Part shown: positions 6,882 through 12,661 of the stretch, piece by piece
Layout of the letters: every line of letters begins with the position of its first letter
Numbering within the stretch: position 1 is the first letter of the stretch
NCBI GenBank assembly: GCA_905236405.1
Contig: CAJOQB010000068.1
Coordinates: 1-14,457, forward strand
Source: an uncultured Bacteroidales bacterium
GTDB taxonomy: Bacteria; Bacteroidota; Bacteroidia; Bacteroidales; P3
DNA length: 14,457 bases
Direction: 5' to 3'
Program-made: the position numbers and the translations under genes
Notes under the pieces: generated by a model
Seen by the model: the letters and a program-made list of their open reading frames with translations, nothing else
What the model was told of the DNA's origin: nothing
The model's database searches: none

Positions 6882-7541
6882 ATGAAGATATTCAACAACA
6901 AGAAAAAAAAGAGAATACAGCATATGAACGAAAACGAGAATCCCCAAGAGGAACTGAACCAGGAGCAGCCCAACACCGAGAACAATCCCGACGTCGAGAA
7001 CGCCGAGAAGATTATCAACGAGGCGGCTGCCGAAGCCGAGAAAGAGCAGGACGAGAAGCCCGAGAAAGAGAAAGACGGCAAGAAGAAGAAAGAGAAACCC
7101 CAGGACAAAATCCAGGAGATGGGCGAGAAGTTGGCCGAGATGAACGACAAGTATGTCCGCCTCTACTCCGAATTCGAGAACTACCGCAAACGCACCAGTG
7201 CCGAGAAAGCCGACCTCATTCTCAACGGCGGCAAGGATGTCATCAAAGCCATCCTTCCCATTGTCGACGACATGGAGCGTGCCTTGCAGAACACCCAGGA
7301 CGAAGCCGCCCGCGAGGGGCTGCAGTTGATTTTCAACAAACTGATGACCACCCTTCAGCAGAAAGGGCTCAAACCCATTGAGTGCAAAGGCGAGAAGTTC
7401 GACGAGAACATCCACGACGCAGTGATGCAGATGCCCGCTGCCGACGAGACGCAGAAGAACATCATCATGGACGTTGTCGAGAAAGGCTACTACCTCAACG
7501 ACAAAGTGTTGCGTCACCCCAAGGTGGTCGTTGCCATCTAA
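6882..7541 (+). CDS. grpE: Nucleotide exchange factor GrpE
   Basis: This 219-residue protein is GrpE, which releases ADP from the Hsp70 DnaK. Residues 1 to about 78 are low-complexity, rich in Asn, Glu and Lys (disordered N-terminus). A long coiled coil of the E-K-L-A-E-M-N-D-K-Y-V-R-L-Y-S-E-F-E-N-Y-R-K-R-T type starts at about 80. The dimer/beta domain follows, ending in the family signature G-Y-Y-L-N-D-K-V-L-R-H-P-K-V-V-V. The start at 6882 is supported by a strong Shine-Dalgarno site; a second ATG at 6924 would give 205 residues and keep all conserved parts. dnaJ follows after 48 nt with a small CTTATA-CCC-TATAAG palindrome (7556-7570) between. dnaK is not in the window. No CIRCE element is seen. 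Confidence 0.96.
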   Translation: MKIFNNKKKKRIQHMNENENPQEELNQEQPNTENNPDVENAEKIINEAAAEAEKEQDEKPEKEKDGKKKKEKPQDKIQEMGEKLAEMNDKYVRLYSEFENYRKRTSAEKADLILNGGKDVIKAILPIVDDMERALQNTQDEAAREGLQLIFNKLMTTLQQKGLKPIECKGEKFDENIHDAVMQMPAADETQKNIIMDVVEKGYYLNDKVLRHPKVVVAI

Positions 7542-7589
7542 CCCCCTCCTTTCCCCTTATACCCTATAAGCACTAAAGACATCATCCCT

Positions 7590-8750
7590 ATGGCAAAACG
7601 AGATTATTATGAAGTGTTGGGCGTTCAGAAGAACGCATCAGCCGACGAAATAAAGAGTGCCTACCGCAAACTTGCCTTGAAATACCACCCCGACCGCAAT
7701 CCTGGCGACAAGGAGGCCGAGGAGAAGTTCAAGGAGGCTGCCGAGGCATACAGCGTGTTGAGCGATGCCGACAAGCGGGCACGTTACGACCAGTTCGGAC
7801 ATGCCGGTCTCGACGGAGCAGGTGGGTTCGGCGGCGGACAGGGCATGAACATGGACGACATCTTCAGTCAGTTCGGCGACATTTTCGGCTCCTTCTTCGG
7901 GGGCGGCGGCGGGTTCAGCGGCTTCGGCGGCGGCGGACAACGCGGCGGCGGTCGTCGCGTGACACGCGGCTCCAATCTCCGCATCAAAGTGAAGCTCACC
8001 CTCGAGGAAATCGACCGCGGCTGCGAGAAACGCATCAAGGTGAACAAATATGTCGCCTGCAAGCAATGCGGCGGCACAGGAGCCAAGAACAACAACTACG
8101 AGACCTGCTCCCATTGCCACGGCACAGGAGTCGTCACCGAGGTGCGACGCACCATCCTGGGACAGATGCAGACCCAGTCGGCCTGTCCCCATTGCGGTGG
8201 CGAAGGACGCATCATCAAAGACAAATGTCCCCATTGCCACGGCGACGGCATCGTCAAAGAGGAGGAAATCATCACCATCAACATCCCCGCAGGTGTCGCC
8301 GACGGCATGCAACTCTCCATCTCGGGACGTGGCAATGCCGCCCCCCGCGGCGGTATCCCTGGCGACCTGATAGTCGTCATCGAGGAGTTGCCCCACGACC
8401 AGTTCGAGCGTAGCGACAACAACCTCTACCATTCCGTCTTCGTCACCATCGCCGAAGCCGCCATAGGCGCCACCATCGAAGTGCCCACCCTCAACGGCAA
8501 AGCCAAAATCAAGATAGAGCCCGGCACCCCCTCGGGCAAAGTGTTGCGGCTCAAAGGCAAAGGCTTGCCCGACGTCAACGGCTACGGACGCGGCGACCTC
8601 TTGCTGAGCGTCAACGTCTGGGTGCCCAAGACCGTCAACAAAGAGGAGCGTGAACTGTTGGAGCGGCTCGCCAAGATGCCCAACTTCCAGCCCCATCCCT
8701 CCAAAGAGGAACGCGGCTTCTTCGACCGTATGAAAGACATGTTCAAGTAG
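7590..8750 (+). CDS. dnaJ: Molecular chaperone DnaJ (Hsp40, type I)
   Basis: This 386-residue protein is a complete type I J-domain co-chaperone that stimulates the DnaK ATPase and delivers clients in the cytoplasm. The J domain (1-70) carries HPD at 33-35. A glycine/phenylalanine-rich linker with GGGGGF-type runs spans about 72-125. The cysteine-rich domain has all four C-x-x-C-x-G-x-G motifs: C157/C160, C173/C176, C199/C202 and C213/C216, binding two zinc ions. The C-terminal substrate-binding domains end with F-F-D-R-M-K-D-M-F. All motifs are intact. The grpE-dnaJ order is a common stress-operon arrangement. The DUF2851 gene starts 5 nt after the stop codon and must share the transcript. 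Confidence 0.98.
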   Translation: MAKRDYYEVLGVQKNASADEIKSAYRKLALKYHPDRNPGDKEAEEKFKEAAEAYSVLSDADKRARYDQFGHAGLDGAGGFGGGQGMNMDDIFSQFGDIFGSFFGGGGGFSGFGGGGQRGGGRRVTRGSNLRIKVKLTLEEIDRGCEKRIKVNKYVACKQCGGTGAKNNNYETCSHCHGTGVVTEVRRTILGQMQTQSACPHCGGEGRIIKDKCPHCHGDGIVKEEEIITINIPAGVADGMQLSISGRGNAAPRGGIPGDLIVVIEELPHDQFERSDNNLYHSVFVTIAEAAIGATIEVPTLNGKAKIKIEPGTPSGKVLRLKGKGLPDVNGYGRGDLLLSVNVWVPKTVNKEERELLERLAKMPNFQPHPSKEERGFFDRMKDMFK

Positions 8751-8755
8751 CCGTC

Positions 8756-10081
8756 ATGACCGAGGCGTTCCTGCACTACCTTTGGCAGCATCGGCTGTTC
8801 ACGGCGCCGTTGGTCACCACCGACGGCAAGGCGGTCGAGGTGGTACGCACAGGTCATTACAACCACGACTCGGGGCCCGATTTCCAGGAATCGCAAGTCG
8901 TCATCGACAACCTTCGTTGGGTGGGGCAAGTCGAGATACACGTCAAAGCCACCGACTGGTACCTCCACCATCACCAAGCCGACCCAGCCTACAACAACGT
9001 GGTGTTGCACGTCGTCTACACCAACGACGGCCCCGTCTACAACCAGCAAGGGCAATCGATGCCCACCGTCGAGGTACAGGAGCTCATCCCCACCGACATC
9101 TGGGAGCGTTATTCGCGGCTCGTCCAACCCCAAATCCCCGTTTCCATCCCCTGCATGCTCCAGATACAGGAGGTGCCGCCATTGATACTGGGCAACACCC
9201 TCGACCGAATGCTCGTCGAGCGGCTGCAACGCAAAGCGACCGACGTGCAACGGCTCCTTGCCGACAGCCTGAACCATTGGGAAAGCACCTGTTACTACAT
9301 GGTGGCACGCTATCTCGGGGGCAAAGTCAACGCCTATGCCTTCGAACTGTTGGCCAAAATCACCCCCCTCTCCGTCGTCGCCAAAATCAAGGACAACCCC
9401 TTCCGCGTCGAAGCCCTGCTCTTCGGGCAGGCAGGGTTGCTCGAAGGGACGTTCCGCGACGACTATCCGCAACGGCTGCAGAACGAGTACCGCTATCTCC
9501 GCACCGCCTACCACCTGACCCCGATGAACGGGCACCTGTGGCATTTCTTCCGTCTGCGACCCGCCAACTTCCCCACCCTTCGCATCGCCCAGCTCGCCAC
9601 CCTCCTCTCGTCGAGCAGCCACCTCTTCTCGCGACTGCTTGAAATTGAGACCATTGACGAGTTGCGTCGCTGCTTCGTCTTCGGCACCTCGCCCTATTGG
9701 AACGACCACTACCGTTTCGACACCGAGAGCACCCCCCGCGACAAACGGGTCGGCACCGCCTTCACCGACATCCTGATTATCAACAGTTGGGTGCCCCTGC
9801 TCTTCGAGTACGGTGTCCAGCACGACGACACCCGCTATCGCGACCGAGCCGTCGCCCTCCTCGGGCAGCTGCCGCCCGAACGCAACCATATCGTCCGACA
9901 GTGGGCAGCGGCCAAAATCGTCGCCGACAATGCCGCCCACAGTCAGGCGCTCCTCCAGCTCTACAACGAGTACTGCACACCCCGTCAGTGTCTGCACTGC
10001 CCCATAGGGCACCATCTGCTTTCCTCCTGCCGCACCCAATTCACCATTCCCCCCGTGCTGCAAGAGAACGATGACGAATGA
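8756..10081 (+). CDS. DUF2851 family protein
   Basis: This 441-residue protein belongs to DUF2851, a family found mainly in Bacteroidota with no established function. The N-terminal conserved block has H-Y-N-H-D-S-G-P-D-F (34-43) and W-V-G-Q-V-E-I-H-V-K-A-T-D-W (55-68). A histidine-rich stretch and A-Y-N-N-V-V-L-H-V-V follow. Near the C-terminus a four-cysteine cluster, C407-x4-C412-x2-C415-x9-C425 with the sequence CLHCPIG, looks like a metal or iron-sulfur site. No signal peptide or membrane segment is seen, so it should be cytoplasmic. The gene starts 5 nt after dnaJ. The stop is TGA 10079-10081, directly abutting the large hairpin region. The D42/E60-x-H62 spacing recalls PD-(D/E)XK nucleases, but that is only an inference. 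Confidence 0.85.
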   Translation: MTEAFLHYLWQHRLFTAPLVTTDGKAVEVVRTGHYNHDSGPDFQESQVVIDNLRWVGQVEIHVKATDWYLHHHQADPAYNNVVLHVVYTNDGPVYNQQGQSMPTVEVQELIPTDIWERYSRLVQPQIPVSIPCMLQIQEVPPLILGNTLDRMLVERLQRKATDVQRLLADSLNHWESTCYYMVARYLGGKVNAYAFELLAKITPLSVVAKIKDNPFRVEALLFGQAGLLEGTFRDDYPQRLQNEYRYLRTAYHLTPMNGHLWHFFRLRPANFPTLRIAQLATLLSSSSHLFSRLLEIETIDELRRCFVFGTSPYWNDHYRFDTESTPRDKRVGTAFTDILIINSWVPLLFEYGVQHDDTRYRDRAVALLGQLPPERNHIVRQWAAAKIVADNAAHSQALLQLYNEYCTPRQCLHCPIGHHLLSSCRTQFTIPPVLQENDDE

Positions 10082-10236
10082 AAATCCCTCCGAAGGGACT
10101 GCAATATGACTGCACTATGTCTACACTGATTCTACACTGATCCTACACTGATCCTACACTGAAGTAGTGGAGCCCAGTGGAGAATCAGTGTAGAATCAGT
10201 GGAGACACAGTGGAGAAAGAACGGAGGATTTTTTTT
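10081..10236 (+). terminator. Giant stem-loop with T8 after DUF2851
   Basis: CCTCCG (10087-10092) pairs with CGGAGG (10222-10227). The flanking AAAAT (10081-10085) pairs with ATTTT (10228-10232), with C10086 bulged. This outer stem encloses the 11-nt repeat array and is followed by eight T residues (10229-10236). It therefore has the form of an intrinsic terminator for the ostA-grpE-dnaJ-DUF2851 unit, but is far longer than needed. It could also be released as a stable structured 3' RNA. Confidence 0.6.
10099..10219. repeat. Eleven-copy 11-nt repeat array, six units direct then five inverted
   Basis: The stretch divides exactly into 11-nt units. The first six are CTGCAATATGA, CTGCACTATGT, CTACACTGATT, CTACACTGATC (twice) and CTACACTGAAG. 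The next five are TAGTGGAGCCC, AGTGGAGAATC, AGTGTAGAATC, AGTGGAGACAC and AGTGGAGAAAG, which are the reverse complement of the first set in rotated register. Bases 10120-10141 pair with 10184-10205 over 22 positions with one A-G mismatch. The inner units also pair (10143-10150 with 10175-10182 and 10154-10160 with 10166-10172, each with one mismatch), leaving a loop near 10161-10165. Outer units pair less well. No open frame of interest crosses it. Confidence 0.9.
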
Positions 10237-10277
10237 CATTTTTTCCCCCTAATTCTTTGTCGGTTCGAAGAAAAAAA

Positions 10278-10349
10278 CTATCTGCTTCGGGCATCTACTT
10301 GATACAGGTCGGCGACTATCCCGCCCGCAAGGTGACGATAGTGAAGTAA
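10278..10349 (+). pseudogene. Orphan fragment resembling a type IX secretion C-terminal sorting domain
   Basis: In the frame ending at TAA 10347-10349, the sequence reads LSAS then GIYLIQVGDYPARKVTIVK and stop. Type A sorting domains of type IX cargo end in this way: G-(V/I)-Y-(L/I)-(V/I)-x-(V/I)-G-x-x-x-x-(R/K)-K-(V/I)-x-(V/I)-K. Upstream of about 10278, none of the three forward frames shows the usual preceding motif (V-Y-x-x-x-G-R-x-V), and the sequence turns into the T8 terminator within 40 nt. It therefore looks like the remaining 3' end of a deleted cargo gene with its own terminator (10369-10406) still in place. A chance open frame is possible but the match is strong. Confidence 0.6.
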
Positions 10350-10368
10350 GCTGCTTCGCCAACAAATC

Positions 10369-10406
10369 AAAGCCCCCAACCAGCCATCGCTGATTGGGGG
10401 CTTTTT
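10369..10406 (+). terminator. Strong intrinsic terminator, probably bidirectional
   Basis: AAAGCCCCCAA (10369-10379) and TTGGGGGCTTT (10394-10404) form an 11-bp perfect stem. CAGC/GCTG (10381-10384 and 10389-10392) extend it after one mismatch. T5 follows at 10402-10406. On the minus strand the stem is followed by TTTGATTT. It lies between forward genes or remnants and the stop of the minus-strand operon at 10425, so it could end transcription from both sides. Confidence 0.92.
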
Positions 10407-10424
10407 CATTCACCTTCTGTTCAA

Positions 10425-10757
10425 TCACCTTTTGCATGCGTAATAGAAAACGTCAAAGTATCGTTGCAGTTGCTGAGGGTCGGTCTGGTAGACGTTATCG
10501 CCGTAATAGTAGTCGGCCATCACTTCGTAGAGGCGGCACAACTCCCTCAATCCTGCACGGTTCTTGTGGGCATCGATGGTGAGCGACACCAGCTCCAACG
10601 CTCGGTCGGCGGCACGGTGACATTGTTCTTCGTTGCCCTTGCTTCGCCAACGGTTGGCACGAGAGACTTCGCTGCCGATGTTGAGCATCTGCTCTGCCAA
10701 CGTCATCTGTGCCCACCGACCATTGGCCAACTCCTTGTGCTGAAACTCCATTTTCAT
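10425..10757 (-). CDS. Small helical protein of unknown function
   Basis: This 110-residue protein has no signal peptide or membrane segment and appears all-helical. Recognisable blocks are NGRW (12-15), LAEQMLNIGSEVSRA (20-34), a basic R-W-R-S-K-G-N stretch, R-A-L-E-L-V-x-L-T-I (about 53-62) and DYYYGDN (82-88). They look like conserved family signatures, and I believe relatives exist in other bacteria, but I cannot assign a named family. The ATG at 10757 overlaps the stop of the DUF5674 gene as ATGA (10754-10757), so translation is coupled; an alternative start at 10751 is two codons further in. The ordinary amino-acid composition suggests a real gene. The strong terminator begins 18 nt after its stop. 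Confidence 0.75.
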   Translation of the reverse strand: MKMEFQHKELANGRWAQMTLAEQMLNIGSEVSRANRWRSKGNEEQCHRAADRALELVSLTIDAHKNRAGLRELCRLYEVMADYYYGDNVYQTDPQQLQRYFDVFYYACKR

Positions 10758-11092
10758 GGCAACAGGTAGTTTACGGTTTCAATTATTCTCTGCCGCGTGT
10801 CGGCATCCTGCACGTCGCGACCGCGGTTTCCCTGTCCGGGACGGATGTTTATCATCGAATCGAACTCCACGAAGTCCTCACCGTCCATCTCAGGATAGAG
10901 GTTGATTCCCCACAGGTCGTATTGCGACGAGCCCTGTGCAAGCAGTGCCTGTTCGATGTCGGCGTGCATTTCGGCATCCACCCCAATCTTCTTTTGCTCA
11001 ATGTCCACCACGGCTTTCACCATGTCGCCAAAATAGTTTGGCATCATGTCGTTCAGTATCTTTCTGTCTGTCGGACGGTCAATTATTTGCAT
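10754..11092 (-). CDS. DUF5674 family protein
   Basis: This 112-residue protein matches DUF5674, a small family of unknown function. Conserved blocks are FGDMVKAVVDIE (21-32), M-H-A-D (42-45), LWGINLYPE (60-68) and EFDSMINIRPGQGNR (76-90), followed by V-x-D-x-x-T-R-x-x-I-I-E-x-V-N-x-L. The acidic and aromatic conserved residues (D23, D30, W61, E68, D78, R84) could line an active site, but no reaction is known. It is the first gene of a two-gene minus-strand operon, overlaps the next gene by 4 nt, and is transcribed divergently from hisS. A -7 box lies upstream at 11129-11136. No signal peptide is present, so it should be cytoplasmic. Confidence 0.82.
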   Translation of the reverse strand: MQIIDRPTDRKILNDMMPNYFGDMVKAVVDIEQKKIGVDAEMHADIEQALLAQGSSQYDLWGINLYPEMDGEDFVEFDSMINIRPGQGNRGRDVQDADTRQRIIETVNYLLP

Positions 11093-11128
11093 ATTTCAAT
11101 CCTTTCTATTGTTGCATGATTCGAACTG

Positions 11129-11136
11129 CAAATTTA
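11129..11136 (-). promoter_or_regulatory. -7 box for the DUF5674 operon
   Basis: On the minus strand this reads TAAATTTG, an exact TAnnTTTG match, 37 nt upstream of the DUF5674 start codon. No convincing -33 box is seen at 19-21 nt; TTTCG lies closer, at 11148-11152. Confidence 0.45.
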
Positions 11137-11179
11137 CAACTATTCTTCGAAACGGGTACATGCTGGCGGCTGTTTTTTC

Positions 11180-11208
11180 AAAAAGTGGCCACAAAATGGG
11201 AACTTTTT
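11180..11208. repeat. 7-bp inverted repeat in the hisS/DUF5674 divergent region
   Basis: AAAAAGT (11180-11186) and ACTTTTT (11202-11208) are inverted around 15 nt that contain TGGCCA. TTTTTTCA also occurs twice directly (11173-11180 and 11204-11211). It lies between the two divergent -7 boxes and could be an operator, but AT-rich sequence often gives such matches. Confidence 0.35.
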
Positions 11209-11231
11209 TCAGTGCATTGGCAATAAATGTG

Positions 11232-11239
11232 TACATTTG
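11232..11239 (+). promoter_or_regulatory. -7 box for hisS-murF
   Basis: TACATTTG matches TAnnTTTG exactly and lies 65 nt before the hisS start. TTTC at 11207-11210 is a one-mismatch -33 candidate with a 21-nt spacer. The leader contains a weak 4-bp GCCC-GCAG-GGGC hairpin (11256-11267), and no T-box is recognisable. Confidence 0.55.
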
Positions 11240-11304
11240 CAACTTTTAGAAATAAGCCCGCAGGGGCGGCATAAAAGATATATAATACTTAAAAAGAAAA
11301 AAAT

Positions 11305-12648
11305 ATGAAGTGCTCTATTCCTAAAGGAACCCGTGATTTTCTGCCCATTGAGATGGCACGTCGCAACTATATCTTCGACACCATACGCCAAGTGTTCAAA
11401 GCTTTCGCTTTTGAGCCTATCGAGACCCCGTCGCTCGAGAACCTCTCGACGCTGATGGGCAAATATGGCGAAGAAGGCGACAAGCTACTCTTCAAGGTGC
11501 TCAACTCGGGCGACTTTATGAAGGATGTCGATTTCAACCAGGACTACCACAAGGTGGCGCCGCAGATTTGCGAACGAGGTCTGCGCTACGACCTTACCGT
11601 CCCCTTTGCCCGCTTCGTCGTACAGCATCGCGACCAAATCACTTTCCCCTTCCGCCGTTACCAGCTGCAACCCGTATGGCGTGCCGACCGTCCACAAAAG
11701 GGTCGCTACCGCGAGTTCTACCAATGTGACGCCGACATGATTGGGTCGCCGTCGCTGCTCAACGAGCTGGAACTGGTGCAGATGATTGACTTGGTGTTCC
11801 GACGTTTGGGCATCGAGGTAACCGTCAAAATCAACAACCGCAAGATTCTGGCAGGCATTGCCGACCTTATCGGTGCGCCCGACAAACTGGTGGACATCAC
11901 CGTGGCTATCGACAAACTGGACAAGATAGGGCTCGACAACGTCCGTGCCGAACTACGTGAACGAGGGTTGGAGGAACAACAAATCGCTGCTCTCGACCCC
12001 ATCTTCAACCTCAGCGGCACAGCTACCGAGAAGCTGGCTCAGCTGCAATCGCTTTTCGCCAACAACGCCACGGGTCTGAAAGGTGTCGAGGAGATGCAGA
12101 CGCTCTTCTCCCTCATCGAGGCGGTGAAGCCCCAATGCCATATTGAGCTCGACCTCACATTAGCCAGAGGACTGAACTACTATACAGGCGCCATCTTTGA
12201 GGTCAAAGCCCACAACGTCAGCATCGGTTCCATCTGCGGCGGCGGTCGTTACGACAACCTCACCGGTATCTTCGGTATGCCCGATGTCTCGGGTGTCGGC
12301 ATCTCCTTCGGAGCCGACCGTATCTATGACGTGCTTACCGAACTTGATGCTTTCCCCGTAGAGTTGGGACAGTCGGCACGGGCACTCATTATCAACTTTG
12401 GCGACCAGGAGCAAGCCTACTGTCTGCAACTTGCCAACGAGCTGCGTCGGGCTTCCGTGTCCACCCTTTACTACCCCGAGGCAGCCAAGATGAAGAAGCA
12501 GATGGAGTTTGCCTCCAAGAAGGGTGTCCCCTACGTTCTCTTTGTCGGCGAGACCGAGGTTGCTAACCATACCGTCACCGTCAAAGAGATGGCATCGGGA
12601 CAGCAGAACACCGTTCCCTTCGACCAAGTGGTCGACCTCTTGAAATAA
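11305..12648 (+). CDS. hisS: Histidyl-tRNA synthetase
   Basis: This 447-residue class II synthetase charges tRNA-His with histidine in the cytoplasm. It begins with the family start P-K-G-T-R-D-F-L-P (6-14). RYDLTVPFAR is at 94-103. Motif 2 is RYQLQPVWR at 118-126, followed by G-R-Y-R-E-F-Y-Q-C-D-A-D. The histidine-binding motifs are RGLNYYTG at 288-295 and GGGRYDN at 312-318. Motif 3, G-V-G-I-S-F-G-A-D-R, follows at about 332-341. The C-terminal anticodon-binding domain runs from about 355 to the end. All catalytic motifs are intact and length is normal. The ATG at 11305 follows an A-rich leader without a Shine-Dalgarno site. The gene is 13 nt upstream of murF-alr and very likely cotranscribed with it. 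Confidence 0.98.
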   Translation: MKCSIPKGTRDFLPIEMARRNYIFDTIRQVFKAFAFEPIETPSLENLSTLMGKYGEEGDKLLFKVLNSGDFMKDVDFNQDYHKVAPQICERGLRYDLTVPFARFVVQHRDQITFPFRRYQLQPVWRADRPQKGRYREFYQCDADMIGSPSLLNELELVQMIDLVFRRLGIEVTVKINNRKILAGIADLIGAPDKLVDITVAIDKLDKIGLDNVRAELRERGLEEQQIAALDPIFNLSGTATEKLAQLQSLFANNATGLKGVEEMQTLFSLIEAVKPQCHIELDLTLARGLNYYTGAIFEVKAHNVSIGSICGGGRYDNLTGIFGMPDVSGVGISFGADRIYDVLTELDAFPVELGQSARALIINFGDQEQAYCLQLANELRRASVSTLYYPEAAKMKKQMEFASKKGVPYVLFVGETEVANHTVTVKEMASGQQNTVPFDQVVDLLK

Positions 12649-12661
12649 AACATCCCCGTCC

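Noticed and set aside
6441..7517. 358-residue minus-strand open frame with hydrophobic runs opposite grpE
   Set aside because: The hydrophobic runs are the complement of Lys/Glu-rich GrpE codons. grpE is unambiguous on the plus strand.
7542..7589. CIRCE or heat-shock operator near grpE-dnaJ
   Set aside because: Only a 6-bp CTTATA/TATAAG palindrome is present; it does not match the CIRCE consensus TTAGCACTC-N9-GAGTGCTAA.
8582..10063. 493-residue minus-strand open frame opposite DUF2851 and the end of dnaJ
   Set aside because: Biased Gly/Val/Glu composition and overlap with two supported genes; the forward frame carries the family motifs.
10099..10219. CRISPR array
   Set aside because: Units are only 11 nt and contiguous with no unique spacers, and orientation flips midway. 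No cas genes are nearby.
10258..10275. tRNA T-arm-like GGTTCGA near 10263 and GATTCGAAC near 11119
   Set aside because: No acceptor, D or anticodon stems can be built around either; they are isolated short matches.
11240..11304. T-box or other riboswitch in the hisS leader
   Set aside because: The leader is about 60 nt, AT-rich, with only a 4-bp hairpin; there is no room for T-box stems or an antiterminator.
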